Positions 22,425 through 34,052 are shown, counted from the first letter of the stretch. The stretch is DNA of 64,000 nt from Zasmidium citrigriseum (GCA_002786025.1 NHNW01000001.1:1674001-1738000), one strand, 5' to 3'. The notes: a model not told the origin generated them from the sequence alone. Translations and numbers: made by a program.

Positions 22425-24600
22425 CCTAGAGAATTCTCCCAAATCCTTAGAAAGTCCTCCTAAGTCGAGAATGTGCCGCTACTACATAGGAATATAAGCT
22501 AGTATTGCACTAAGGGTTAGGCGGCAGTCGACTTTTAGGTCGCTAATCTAGGGAGTACCGCGAGCCTTGCCTCTAGAGTTTCCGGCGAAACGACGAGTCT
22601 CGTCGCGATAGGTTTGTTCCTATTTATTAAGTATACGTACTATCTTATCCTTCATCTAAGTAATATAAGGATCTATGTAGAGATTCTTATGTACTTGTAG
22701 TTTAGCGAGCGCGCGAAGGAATCCGTTATTTCTAGGCGTGCGGCCTTTGTTAGGCTTAAAGTCGAATACTAGAGGAATTAGGTACTATACAAATAGCGAG
22801 AGTATATTACCTAATCTAAGTTAGTAGTACTTTATAAACCTAGAAGGGTTATTAGGTGGATTGACCTAGGTCGTAAGACCTAGTATTCGTCGGTACTCGA
22901 CTATATGCTAGACGCTTAATACCGGATATCCTACTAGATAGCGGCGTGTCGCTATTTTATTTAGAGCAAGTATCTGTCGTCCCTAATCTTTCCTAGTAAT
23001 GTCTATCTTGCCTAAATAGGTACCGAATATAGCTATAGTCATTTGCAAAGCTCCGAGGCTAAGACGATCGTATACTCTTCTAAAGACAGCCGTTAGACGG
23101 TCTATAACCGTCGAGACTACCTTACTACTCGATGCCGTTGTCCGCGAGGATTAATTACTTCTTCCTATCTATATATAGATATTAGCGTCGTAAAGTGCTA
23201 TGTAGAACGCTTTCGTAACAGGGTTCTCGAGTAGGTCGTTACGGAGACGTAAGATCGGTATGTTAGAGCGGAGTAGGAAGACATTAAGTAACGGTTAGAC
23301 TAAGACCGTTTTAAGGATCCTAGCTCTAGTTAATAGGCATGCGAGCTAAATTGCGACGAGGACCTTTAGTAGGAGATATTCCTCGTAAATACTCTTAAGC
23401 TAATCGTCTAATTGCCGAATAAGGCGGCTAGGTGGAGGAACCGTAAGGACATTAATAGTATCTTCGCTAACCTCTTAGGTTAAGTCGGACACTACTTGGG
23501 TTGCCTTCTTTAGAGCTGTCTTCTGCTAGGTTGTCTTCTGTCGGGTAGCGTTAGACTTCTTAGGCAGGTACGGCATAAACTCTATAACGTAGGGCGCTAT
23601 TATGTAGTTCGCGTAATTGTTAACCTATAGACCTACGATATAGTATACTATGTTAACCGAGCGATCTAGCAATCGCTTCCGGCGTAAATTAGTCCCTCGG
23701 AAGATAGCCTCTAGATAGAAGGAGACGAAGAGTAGCTTCTCCTAGGAGCCGTCCTATGCCTTCCGTCTAGCGACGTATATATCCTTATCGAAGAGGGTAA
23801 GACCGTAGTCTATCGACTAGAAGTAGGTAGGCTTTATAACCTCTAGAGTCCTCTCGGTCGCCTAGCGACCGTGTGATACTATAGTTATCGCTTTAAAGTA
23901 CTAGACTACCTAAACGAAGAACGAATCGAAAGCCTAGAGAGTCGTAGTAGTAAGATAGTAGCGGTAAGGATAGTCGCGACTAGCCTTTCTATACTTCTCG
24001 GCGGCCTTAATCTACTACTCCTTAGTTAGGCGGAAAGGGAATAAATCAATAACTAAGGTCTAGCTACTTAGGGTTCGCTAGTTAAGGAGAGAAGGATAAG
24101 GGCTCGCTAGGTCGTTAGTTTCGCCGTAGTAGAATCTGTTCTTATATGTCGACTCGGTCGGCTAGTGTATAATCTACATTATTAGGAGGTCGAGGCTACT
24201 AGAGGGCCGAACAAAACGGCTTTCGTCGAACGATAGGTCCGCATTCTTAATCTTACACACTATGTGGATCTAACGCGGTAGCATGTCCGAGCTAACGCCT
24301 TTGTCCTTCTAGAGATCGTATTGTTCTAAAGTATATCTATCCTTTAGATTGCGGTACAAGTGTTAAAGCTCCTAATAGAACATATCTTTCTAACCGGCCT
24401 TATTAAGCTTCTTATAGTCGAAAGTTAGTAATATATATCTAGTAGGGATCTAGAGTAGGGTAGGTAATATCTTCGGTACCGGTAGGCGGGCGAAATATTA
24501 GACGCTCTAGTAGTCCTTAGCTAACTACGAAAACAATTGTCGAATAAGTTACTCCTAGCTCTAACCCTCGAAACAGATAAACTCCTTCCGAGTACGAGCT
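22425..24600 (-). pseudogene. relic of the partner gene (unknown family), second copy
   Basis: This is the second copy of the minus-strand gene. Around 24,330-23,930 the frame is continuous apart from TAG/TAA and contains blocks such as FDESRFVRPSSSLDLL and TYKNRFYYGETNDLASP. The matching part of the first copy has a small indel, which shows the copies have decayed separately. The family is unknown. The position between inverted 30-bp arrays is the same as in the first unit. Confidence 0.6.
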
Positions 24601-24644
24601 TCCAACTTAGAGTACGAGGACTCCGTAGAAGTCTCTAGGGCGTT

Positions 24645-25040
24645 AGAGGCTATAGAGCTCGACGATGCCGCGGTAGAGGCCCTAGAGCTCGACGATGCTG
24701 CGGTAGAGGCCGTGGAGCTCGACGATGCCGCGGTGGAGGCCGTAGAGCTCGACGATACCGCGGTAGAGGCCCTAGAGCTCGACGATGCCGCGGTAGAGGC
24801 CCTAGAGCTCGACGATACCGCGGTAGAGGCCCTAGAGCTCGACGATGCCGCGGTAGAGGCCGTGGAGCTCGACGATACCGCGGTAGAGGCCGTAGAGCTC
24901 GACGATGCCGCGGTAGAGGCTTTAAAGTTTAACGATACTACGCTAGAAGCTGTCGAACTCGACGATACCGTAATAGATGTTAGAGAATCTACTAATAACG
25001 CGGCGGAGGCTTCTAACTTAGATAACGGCTTAATATCGTC
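24645..25040 (+). repeat. 30-bp tandem array 4, least decayed
   Basis: About 11 nearly identical units of GCCGCGGTAGAGGCCCTAGA plus GCTCGACGAT. Variation is almost only TGCC/TACC and GTGG/GTAG, both RIP-type on the minus strand. The plus strand keeps an open frame (24,712-25,074) encoding an Ala/Glu/Asp/Leu 10-residue repeat. The minus strand would encode a Ser/Ala-rich repeat. High GC and scarcity of CA explain why it resisted decay. Confidence 0.9.
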
Positions 25041-25059
25041 GATAAGTATAGTATTGTCT

Positions 25060-27150
25060 AGTAGCTCTAACTAGGATACTAATTGTCGCGATATAATAGC
25101 CTACCCGTACGAGGACAATACGGCGACGCGACAAATCTCTTAGAACTCGTACTAATAGTCCTCTAGGCCGGGCTATCGATCGGTAGAGAAGATATCGTTA
25201 TTATTAGTATCGGGCGAATAAGGCTCGGGTTAATATACTAGGGACGTACTAGGAGATCCGTTAGGTAAGGACAGAGTAGCCTTCTTATATATACCCTCGT
25301 AAACTAATTCGGTATTAGATAAGGACCTCCGTCGCTTACCGCTTAATAGTTTGCCGGTAGAGGCTAGTAGAGCGTCTCTTAGTAAGCCCTTAATGTAAAG
25401 AGTCGGATTTACGAGTCTACTCTCTTTTCCTAACTTAATGTACTACTTTTGTCGCTAGTTGTTTTAGTGTAGTTCGTAGGCGCTTAAATTAAGGAACCTA
25501 GCGGTGTTTAATACATAACGCTCGTAGGTTAGGTCTTTAACGAAGGGCTCTACACCGGCCTAAACTACTATTATCGTCTTTTCGGGGATACCGTTATTCG
25601 CCTCGCGGCCCCGAGGTAGTAGTAGGTTATACTATACATTATTAGTACGTATAATAGCTATCGGCCGCGCTTAGGTAAATGAATATAGCTAACGTAGTAG
25701 AGATAATCGCCGCGCGTTCCTATAGGATATAGAGAGGGTGAAGGTAGGAATAATACGAGAGAGAAGGTTAGGAAGGAAGGAAGGTAGGCGCGCCTACGGC
25801 GGGGTCATCCCTATTAGGCAAGTCGGAACGTTACGCGTTAACGTTAACGTGCTTTTAATCTTTAGCGTAATAACTATCTTAATATCCACGCTATTCTAAT
25901 ACAGTAGAGCCTAGAACTCCTCATTAGTAGTAGTTTTCTCTCCGTTAACGCGGGCTCTACTCTAATTCGTCGTGCTCGGACTCTACGCTTACTAGAAACT
26001 TCTACTATTTCAAATCACCCGCCTTACTAATACGGTATTAGGGAATAGTAAGCTCCCTTATAATAATCGTAGTACTATGTAGGCTACTCTTTAGAGTAAC
26101 CCGGAGCGATTTCCTCTAGACTAGTAAGCTAGGGATATAGGTCCTCGCTAGTACTACCTTTAGTAGTAACTCGAAGCGACTTCCTCTAGACTAGTAAGCT
26201 AGGATATAAGCTCTCGCTAGTAGTGTATCCTTACCCTTTACACCCTCGCTAATAGTAGACTTCTTCGGCTTACCCTTCCTATCTTTATCCTCGTCGCCGT
26301 CGCTCTTTAGATATCTAGAGGGGGCTTTCCTCGGTACACTCTTAGGCTCCTCTAACATTTCTACTCGATTTAGCTCCCCTACTCTTATATTACCTTTATG
26401 TCTTTTTTCACCTATTAGCATTTCCGTCTCCTCCGATCTTAAATATAAATAGCTAGGTACTACTTAGTTTACCTTACCGAATCCTTCTACTTATTACTAG
26501 AACATTTGTCCTAGCACTTTATATTCTTCTTATCTTTCTTCTTATGTAGCTTAGAATCGAACTAGGAGTTTATACCTATAACCGGATCTTCTCCTAGGTT
26601 TATATAGCATCGAAAAGCCTCTTTCGCTTCTATGTAGCTCTAAAGGAACTCAAATTAATCTTTTAAAGCTTACTAAGCGACCTTCTCGTTAGGTTCGCGA
26701 GTAACGTGCGGGCTTTAACTAGTAACTGCGAGGTATTCTAAATCTACATAAGCGGGCTCGGGGAGAGGATCGTAAGAATATAGAAAGAAAATTTATTTAG
26801 GCTTACTAGAGATCTTTACTAATCCTACCCGCATAAGCTTAAGGTATAGCACCCTAATCTAATCTTTAACTTCCTTACTCTAGGAATTGTGTTACGTTCC
26901 TTATACTCGGTATAAATGCTTGTCTCCTTCGACGTCTCGTTTAAGAAGTTTTATACAGCGGTAATATTCCTAGGTTACGATTTTGATCTCGATCGTTTAC
27001 TAGAGTAAGCAAAACTAGAGAATGCTATTATATTGCGTAGCGAGGGTGCTAGAGAGACTCCAAATGTAAATATAGCTACGTAAAGTGTACGCGGCCTATA
27101 TTGTACATAGAGACTCTCGCTTTATCCTCGGGAGATGTCGTTATATCTTT
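25060..27150 (-). pseudogene. minus-strand coding relic upstream of the partner gene, second copy
   Basis: Matches 15,080-17,300. The best preserved part is 26,191-26,421, stop-free on the minus strand, with KSVPRKAPSRYLKSDGDEDK followed by a GKPKKST block. A roughly 60-bp local duplication (the CTAGTAAGCTAGG context at about 26,130 and 26,190) is seen only here. Function unknown. Confidence 0.45.
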
Positions 27151-27164
27151 ACGATATCATCCGC

Positions 27165-27505
27165 GCGTCTTAAGCTTTAGCCTCCTTCACGTGCTGCATC
27201 TTGAAATTCTAATAATACTATAGCCGCACCTTAAGCTTTAGCTTCCCCTACGTGCTACATTACTAAATTTTGACGATACTAGCCCCGTACCTTAAGCTTT
27301 AGCTTACTCCACGTGCTATATTACTAAATTTTAACGATACTAGCCCCGCACCTTAAACTTCAGCTGCCCCTACGTACTATATTACTAAATTTTAACGACA
27401 CTAGCCCTGTACCTTAAGCTTCAGCTACCCCTACGTACTATATTACTAAATTTTAACGATACTACCCCCGCATCTTAAGCTTTAGCTACCCCTACGCGCT
27501 GCCTC
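27165..27505. repeat. ~60-bp tandem array, second unit
   Basis: Five to six copies of the same unit as at 17,335, built around CACCTTAAGCTTTAGCT and CTAAATTTTAACGATACTAG. It again lies between the divergent relics. Confidence 0.85.
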
Positions 27506-27599
27506 TTTAGATCTTCATAATACGAGAGCTGTACCTAAAGCTCGACTTACTCTTACGCGCCTCGCCGTTAGATTATTACTATACTATAACTATATCTAA

Positions 27600-29685
27600 A
27601 TCTATACCTATACGGTCGCGATTACATTTCTGCTTTCTTAAAGGTCTCTAAGTTCTTCTATACTTTCCCTTTAGATTATTAATAGAAGCATCAATAGCGC
27701 CGCGGATAATAAGCTAAGGAAGATATACGATAGACTTCTCTAATAGATAGCTAAAATAAGAATATATGCTAATAACGTCTAGGTCTCTTTAAAGAACATG
27801 TCTGTAGCGATACTAGAGGAATTATTAAGAAAGCGTCTCTAAAAACTAAATGTCCTTAACCGAATAACGGGAAACTTAAGACTAAGACTCGATCGTAGAG
27901 ACTTGTATTACGGCGACCCACTTATAGGACGCTATTTCGGGATCTCTAGTGCTAGCTAATGTTAGATAACATAAAAGGTAGCGGCTATTTGTTTAGCGAG
28001 CAACTTTTGCTATTATAGGCCCGGCTGCGTCGGTCTCCTATAAGTTATACTAGGACTACTCTAGCCTTATAAAGCATCCGAGGAGGTTGAGTCGGGATAG
28101 ATACTCTATATAGAACACTACATTAAGCGTGTTTAAGTTCTTTTACTACTCTATATCCCTTAAATCTAGATGTTCTAATACGTATCTTCTAGGAGTAGAT
28201 GTTTAGCTAGTCTAATACCGTCGTCTTCTAGATTATTAACGACATTAAGCTTCCTTGTTAACGAGCGATCGATACGATAGAATTAGAGGCTAGTATGCCG
28301 CGTCTATGTGTTTAGAACTCGACGGCGACATAGCTAGTACTAATTAGCGACGAGTAATAGGAATAGCTTAAGTTTCCTTATAGGATAAAGTCGTATAAAT
28401 GGATTCGACGCGCTCTACTACTAGCTCGTAACGGCTTTCGAGAGTCGAAGGATATACGTTATAGCCCGAAACCGACTAGTACTATTAGTTAAGCTAAAGC
28501 GGATCTTAACTAAGCCCGTTAATCTAAGGGTAAATACGAATCTTAGAGAAGAGGAAAAACTAATTGGACGGGAATTCTGTAGTTAGGCCCTTAACTAGAC
28601 GCATTCCCGTACTTAGTAGGGAAAGTTATCTAGGAGGAATTGTTCGACGCCTATACAAGCTTACCTATTAATATAACTAGTAAGTATTCGATCATAATGT
28701 TCTGCCGTTATTAGAGCCTTGTATATAACGAGGAAGAGGAGGCTAAAGAGAAACTAGAGGTTATCGACTTGGAGGAAGTAGAGTAGCCCGTACTATAAAA
28801 GCAGAATACGCGATCGAAGAAGACTAATAAGGAGCATAATCCTAAAAAAGATTAGGTAGAGGAGATTAATAGAGACACCGAGCTTCTCTCTCAATTTCCC
28901 GATAATTAGTTTAACGAAGAAGACTAGAGAAACTAGTGCTAGTTCTTCTAGTTTAACGACTAATACTAACTACTACGAGGCATAGTTCACGTTATAGACA
29001 CAGTTACGCGCTATTAGCTTCCTTGTATGTTTCTTGCCGACACAATAGTTTACGAAAAGACTCTTGTTATGCTTACTATTATAGTACTACACTATAAGAT
29101 TACTAAAGCTTACCGCGACATCGGTAGATACGAGGATCACCTAGCGCTCAATTCGAATAGCCGCTCCTATCCTGTCGATTAGATTTAAAGGGCTACGGTC
29201 AATTCTTCAAATGCCCTTATATAAAGAGCAGCGTGTCCTAGAAGCTCTTAAACGAGGAGGCTGTCGGGGGCTTAGCTCTTATTACGCAAGCTAGGCTCGA
29301 CTACAACACATTTTAGAGGTCTACAAGCATGTAGGTATACTATAGCTAAGAAGGGATCGGGAAGACTCTAGTATGTAGGTAATGTTTGCATACAAGGTCA
29401 GCCTATACGTAATCGCACGTCGTGCTTGGAACCGTGCTTTGTTACTCTATAATAGTAGCAAGCTTAGGGCCCTTCGAGAAGCAATTTGCTTAGACCGAGA
29501 CGAGGGGAACGGTCAATTCCTCAAGCTCAAGAGACAGACGAGAGACAATTCTTAGATTATTTAGGTAGCTCAGTCAAGTCTATATACAGACAGCTGTAGG
29601 GACATATAAACAAGAAGGGTGCATTATAGCATTAGTGTCTAGGCTAGATACTTGCTAACAAATAGCACTCGGCGCGTAGCATGAA
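27600..29685 (+). pseudogene. SNF2-type helicase relic, 3'-truncated third copy
   Basis: Matches 18,416-20,015 of the complete copy from 28,199 onward; the homology is less sure before that. It holds the Walker A region (about 29,036-29,062, degenerate) and motif II at 29,657-29,668, where AAC-AAA-TAG-CAC is explained by an original Asp-Glu-Gln-His. Homology stops at about 29,683, directly after motif II, and unique host sequence follows. The second helicase lobe is therefore absent. Confidence 0.75.
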
Positions 29686-31429
29686 GGTTAGTATCGCTTT
29701 GGCCTTATCCAGGCCCCAGTGTCGGTTTGACCATCGAGATGTCGATAGAAGTTTGTATTTGCGCGGGAAGATCAGCTGGACCGAAAACCATGGAAGCTTT
29801 GCTAGAGGCACTTTCTCGCGTGGACTGCAGAGACTCCACAGCGAGTGAAGTTCGTCCGAGACCAGTCGCCATGATTTTAGATTGGTAACGTGCGTTTTCA
29901 TAATTTCACCGACCCCTCCAATCGGAGCCTGGTTTTTTCCCAGCCGCTCGTCAACGTATGGCGCATCGACGGCAGGATTGTCGTCATAAATGGCTGGATA
30001 GTCCCAGACGTGATTGTGATATATCACCTGGGGCCCCGTCAGCTGCGTGGACGCATCCAGATACAAGAACGCATCATGAAAGGCGCGGTAGGGGACCGCT
30101 GAATATGTGGAGCAGTGCGGTGGAACAAGAGAGGCTTCGATGAGTTGAATGAGCTCTTCGGGCAGTAAACGACCACAAATCTTGTCCAGAAGTATGCGCG
30201 CGCATTTCAGTCTTCTCGTAGTCTTTGATGGCGTGCGTCGGGTCGTCTCGAACGAATAGTGATGGAGAGCGGACGGCAAGTCCGGTACATTTCGAACAAT
30301 ATCAAGTGTCCAAGCCGCAGTGGAGAGCAACTCACGGTCCAAGCAAGCAAACAGAGCCTTTGCCTCGAACGACACGAGATCAGAGTTGAGATAAAGCGTA
30401 AAGACAAACGAAGGTCTTGTCTTGGAAACGGAGGCCTTCCAGACACTTGTTGTGGCCCATCCCGCAAGGCCTTCGTATTCGTACGTCCTCAGGTCCTCGA
30501 TGTGACACGGCGGCTTCATGAGGTCGTCCATTGTGACATCCTGGTACGTAAGCTCGTTGCCCATTATTCCTTCACTATCTGTGTCAGGACTAGAGGAAGA
30601 GTCGTCAGCATTAGAATCTAAAGTCAAACTGTCGTCAGTGTCACGATCGTCCTCGGCGTCGTGATGAGCCAAAGGATCCACGGCAGGATAAAGTGCAGGA
30701 GAAAAGCCGCCTTAACCGAAGGTTTATATGTTAGTACGTGTTAATTGTTTTTGGACTCTGCAAAGTACCTCTGTTGTGCCTTTCCAGATCCAATTGTGTC
30801 CACTTGTGCCCTGAGTCTTCCCATGCCCTGATGAGCTCATGGAAATCTTTTGACCTTTCCGCCCAAAGAATGGTGTCGTTTCCGGGGTAAACCCACGAAT
30901 TTTCAGGAGTCAATTCCGATCGTTTGTTGAAGTGCACCAGAACGAACCCGTTCGACCTCCAGTAGTTCCTATCTACCACCACGATAAAGCCCTCATAGCC
31001 GGAGTCGGGGCCCCAAGACCGGACGAGACGTGGCCAGATCGCATTGCGATTGCGGCTCTCAAATTCTCTGCATTGATGAGCAACGCAAGACAAAATGTTG
31101 TTGAAACCATTCGAGTAGAATTCGAAGTGGGCGTGTAAGGTAGGTCCGTTTTCGTCGGAGGACAAACTGTCCTCGGCCCAGTCCACGAAGCTGCCCGGAA
31201 AGTCAGGATCTTGAACAGTCTTTCTGGCAGAGTCGAGAATGTAGACTTGAAAAGGGAATGGAGGGAGGGAATTGGTGTATTCTTTATAGCTCTCGCGAGA
31301 CTTCCAGGCTATCCGAACCTCTGAGAAGGTGTGATCCTTCGTGGAGGCAGTCTTGATCTCGGGCACGAAAGGCTTCCGCGGACGCTTGTGAGTAACCGCA
31401 TCTTGGGTTCTATGTGATGATTGCCACAT
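29644..31429 (-). CDS. hypothetical protein with 3' end fused into the repeat island
   Basis: Two exons, 31429-30769 and 30710-29644, are joined by a 58-bp intron (30711-30768) with a GTACTT donor, a perfect ACTAAC branch site and a TTAAG acceptor. The product has 575 residues. No known domain is recognised. The N-terminal half has aromatic-rich segments (SYKEYTNSLPPFPFQVYILD, NSWVYPGNDTILWAER). The middle is acidic and Ser-rich (SSSSPDTDSE). The C-terminal half contains FHDAFLYLDASTQLTGPQVI. The last dozen codons (from about 29,683 down) are antisense helicase repeat, so the native C-terminus was probably lost or replaced. The start at 31429 is the first ATG. The gene body shows no RIP-like decay. 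Confidence 0.65.
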
Positions 31430-31619
31430 CTTGGAATGTATGTGTAGGTGGCATGATTTGGCGGAGGAGCGGAGCGGAGCAAGAGGAGAGGGAGGAGGAA
31501 GTGAGGTGTACCTTGCAGGTCTTGGCGTGTTTCAGAGCAGGGTCTTCTTGGAGCTCCAAAATGTCCCTCTTTCTCCCACACCGCTCAGAGAGCCATTGAC
31601 CACCCAATTCTCACCCGCC
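31430..31619. promoter_or_regulatory. short divergent promoter
   Basis: Only 190 bp separate the start codons of the hypothetical gene and the C9-methyltransferase gene. No specific element was recognised. Confidence 0.5.
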
Positions 31620-33278
31620 ATGTCGGCCAGCAAGAATCCTGGGGCGTCGCTCCCCGAGGACGACTTCGAGTTCGTCGAGACGCCGCATTTCCCCAGCACC
31701 TCGCCCGAAGAGCAGGATTTTGGCGTGCGGACGACCAAGGTTGGCCAGCATTCACTTCTCCCAATATTTCTCTTGTCCTGACATGTGATTGCACAGTACC
31801 CAGCCATCAAGAACGCTCCTCTCCCCGCCGACGGCCCCGCCAGCGACACCTTCAATACGCTCTTCCTCTTCACCCTCCTCGCCGGAATTCCAGGCTACTT
31901 TGCATGGCAAGTGGGTGGAGGTCTGTTCACATGGATCTTCTTCGCGGCCCTCACGGCCATCCCGATCCTCATGGCCTTCTGGACCATTGCCTCCAGCATG
32001 TCTCCACGCCTGAACGAGAAGGCACGCTACCCGGGCAGACCCATTGAGCACTACCTCAACTTTAAGAGAGAGGAAGATCGTAGAAAGTACAGGGGCAAGA
32101 ATAGAATTCCCATGGAGACCTTCCACGAGATGTATTTTGACGGCTTGGTGGATTTCAATGGCGATGCGTTGGAGGTCATGGAGTACAGACACGACTGGGC
32201 CAACTTCCGCTTCACCCTGTCTCTGTTCTGGTTCTTCCTGACTGGTATGATGCCTGAGGTGATCATGCATACCCGCTCGCAGGATGAAGAGCAAGTTCGT
32301 GACCACTACGACCGCGGTGATGACTTCTATGGCTGGTTCTTGGGCCCACGAATGATCTACACCTCTGGTATCATTTCAGACATCAACAAGGAGGAGAGCC
32401 TCGAGCAGCTGCAGGACAACAAGCTGTCAATCGTCTGCGAGAAGATCGGCTTGAAGCCAGGTGAGAGGATGTTGGACATTGGCTGCGGTTGGGGTACTTT
32501 GGCCAAGTTCGCCTCTGTGAACTATGGTGCGCATGCAACTGGTGTGACTCTCGGCCGCAACCAGACGGCTTGGGGCAACGCTGGTCTTCGCAAGGCTGGA
32601 ATTCCTGAGGAGCAGAGCAAGATTCTGTGCATGGACTACCGCGACATTCCCAAGCCAGATGGTGGCTGGAACAAGATCACTTGCTTGGAGATGGCTGAGC
32701 ACGTTGGTGTTCGATACTTCAGCACTTTCCTGCGCCAAGTCTACGACATGCTCGACGATGACGGTGTCTTCTTCCTGCAGATCGCTGGTCTTCGTAAGAG
32801 CTGGCAGTATGAGGACCTGATTTGGGGTCTCTTCATGAACAAGTACATCTTCCCCGGTGCTGACGCCTCCACTCCTCTTGGCTTCTTCGTCGACTCTCTC
32901 GAGGGTGCTGGATTTGAGGTCAAGGCTATCGACACCATCGGTGTGCATTACTCCGCTACTCTCTGGAGATGGTACCGGAACTGGATGGCCAACAAGGACA
33001 AAGTCGTTGCCAAGTACGGCGACCGGTGGTTCAGAGTGAGTGATTTCGAATCATAAGCAGTAGTCATGGGGCTAACGAAAGTACAGATCTGGGAATACTT
33101 CCTCGCCTACAGCACCATCACTTCCCGCCAAGGTGGTGCGACGTGCTACCAAATCACGCTCGTCAAGAACATCAACTCGACCCACCGTGTTGAGGGCATT
33201 CCCACCCAGTTCGCTCTCAAGGGCGCTCTCGAGGCTAGCCAGGTCGCTGGCAAATCAACCTTCCCAGTCACGAAGTAG
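31620..33278 (+). CDS. MTS1: sphingolipid C9-methyltransferase
   Basis: This SAM-dependent enzyme adds the C9 methyl group to the sphingoid base of fungal glucosylceramides at the ER. The three exons are 31620-31739, 31797-33035 and 33087-33278, with introns of 57 and 51 bp (GTTGGC...CACAG and GTGAGT...TACAG, the latter with GCTAAC). The product has 516 residues, the family's usual size. Two N-terminal membrane segments (FNTLFLFTLLAGIPGYFAW; FFAALTAIPILMAFW) and a third hydrophobic stretch (LSLFWFFLTGMMP) precede the catalytic part. The SAM motif MLDIGCGWGTLAKFAS lies near residue 265. HYDRGDDFYGWFLG and CLEMAEHVGV are typical of the cyclopropane synthase fold. Plain cyclopropane fatty acid synthase is less likely because of the membrane N-terminus. 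Confidence 0.93.
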
Positions 33279-33830
33279 ATGTCGATGCTCGTGTAGCTCC
33301 ACCACCATAATAGACGACTGAATCGAGTCGAGAACCAGGCCCAGCGGCTCACCGCCAGAAAGCCTGACGCAAGAAGAAAATGAAGATAGAAAACGATGAA
33401 ACGAGAAAGCATCGACCCCTCGGGTTCGCCTTTAGCGGTCACCACCCATACACGTGTACACTATCAGCTTGCTGTCCATCACTTGCCTCATTTCTCTTTG
33501 CTTTCATTTAACGGCACAGGGAAGTATGCACGCGCGGTCAAGGATATTGTTGGTAGAGCTGGGCTCGCTTGCGCTGTGCACGATGCAGGCCGAGGACGCT
33601 ATGACGCTTCACGATAATGGGGACGTGTGCCTCACTTCACTATATATTCACACTCGTAACCCTAGGAGAAGTATTCCTAACTGTGAGTGAGGTAGTATAA
33701 ATACGAGCAGGTGAGTGCTCGTTGAAGATCTAGCTTCTCGCTGACCAACAACCATCATCAGCTCACGATCAGTCAACATCGACATCACGACCTCAACATC
33801 TCAGCTCACGAATCGATCAGCTCAGCAGCA
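33279..33830. promoter_or_regulatory. intergenic region with a TATA-type promoter
   Basis: A good TATA element (AGTATAAATACG) at about 33,692-33,703 is followed by a CA-rich leader (many ACATC/CATCA) up to the ATG at 33,831. This is typical of a strongly expressed small fungal gene. Confidence 0.45.
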
Positions 33831-34052
33831 ATGCCGACCATTCCACGAGTCCCTCAATTCATTCCGCCGTACGGCAGGCAGGCACAGCCATCATCATCGG
33901 CCTCGACGCCAGCAAATGGCCAAGGCTTCGGCGCGGACTTTCAGCACGGGGAAGCAGGTTCACTATATGCTCAGGGAAGGACGTCTGGGCCGGATGGGCA
34001 GTGGAGGTGGAGGTCGCCAACTTGGGGAAGGGGATGGAGGAGTCTGTTGTGA
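33831..34052 (+). CDS. small Pro/Ser/Gly-rich hypothetical protein
   Basis: Single 73-residue ORF starting at an ATG in a CAGCAATGCC context, about 130 bp after a TATA box and CA-rich leader. Composition is low-complexity: Pro, Ser, Gln and Gly early, then Arg/Trp-rich (GQWRWRSPTWGRGW). There is no signal peptide and no recognised family. Promoter architecture is the main support. It might have a further 3' exon that I cannot define, or might be non-coding. Confidence 0.35.
   Translation: MPTIPRVPQFIPPYGRQAQPSSSASTPANGQGFGADFQHGEAGSLYAQGRTSGPDGQWRWRSPTWGRGWRSLL

Larger units (their letters stand above)
8300..29685. mobile_element. RIP-like decayed repeat island with tandem ~9.8-kb units
   Basis: Base use changes sharply here. 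CA is nearly absent and TA is in great excess; for instance the line 10981-11040 has no CA at all. Frames are broken mainly by TAG/TAA where CAG, CAA or TGG would fit, as expected of CpA-to-TpA transitions. Corresponding segments recur at a spacing of about 9.8 kb: 12548/22424, 14730/24645, 16250/26300, 17335/27165 and 18416/28199. The order per unit is a minus-strand relic, a 60-bp array, a plus-strand SNF2 helicase relic and a 30-bp array. The left edge is diffuse (8280-8540). The right edge is abrupt near 29,683 inside a host gene. No terminal repeats or target duplication could be defined. Confidence 0.85.

Noticed and set aside
8300..29685. Island as a centromere, rDNA or CRISPR-like array
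   Set aside because: The 30- and 60-bp units have no unique spacers, no rRNA sequence is seen, and decayed protein frames explain the content.
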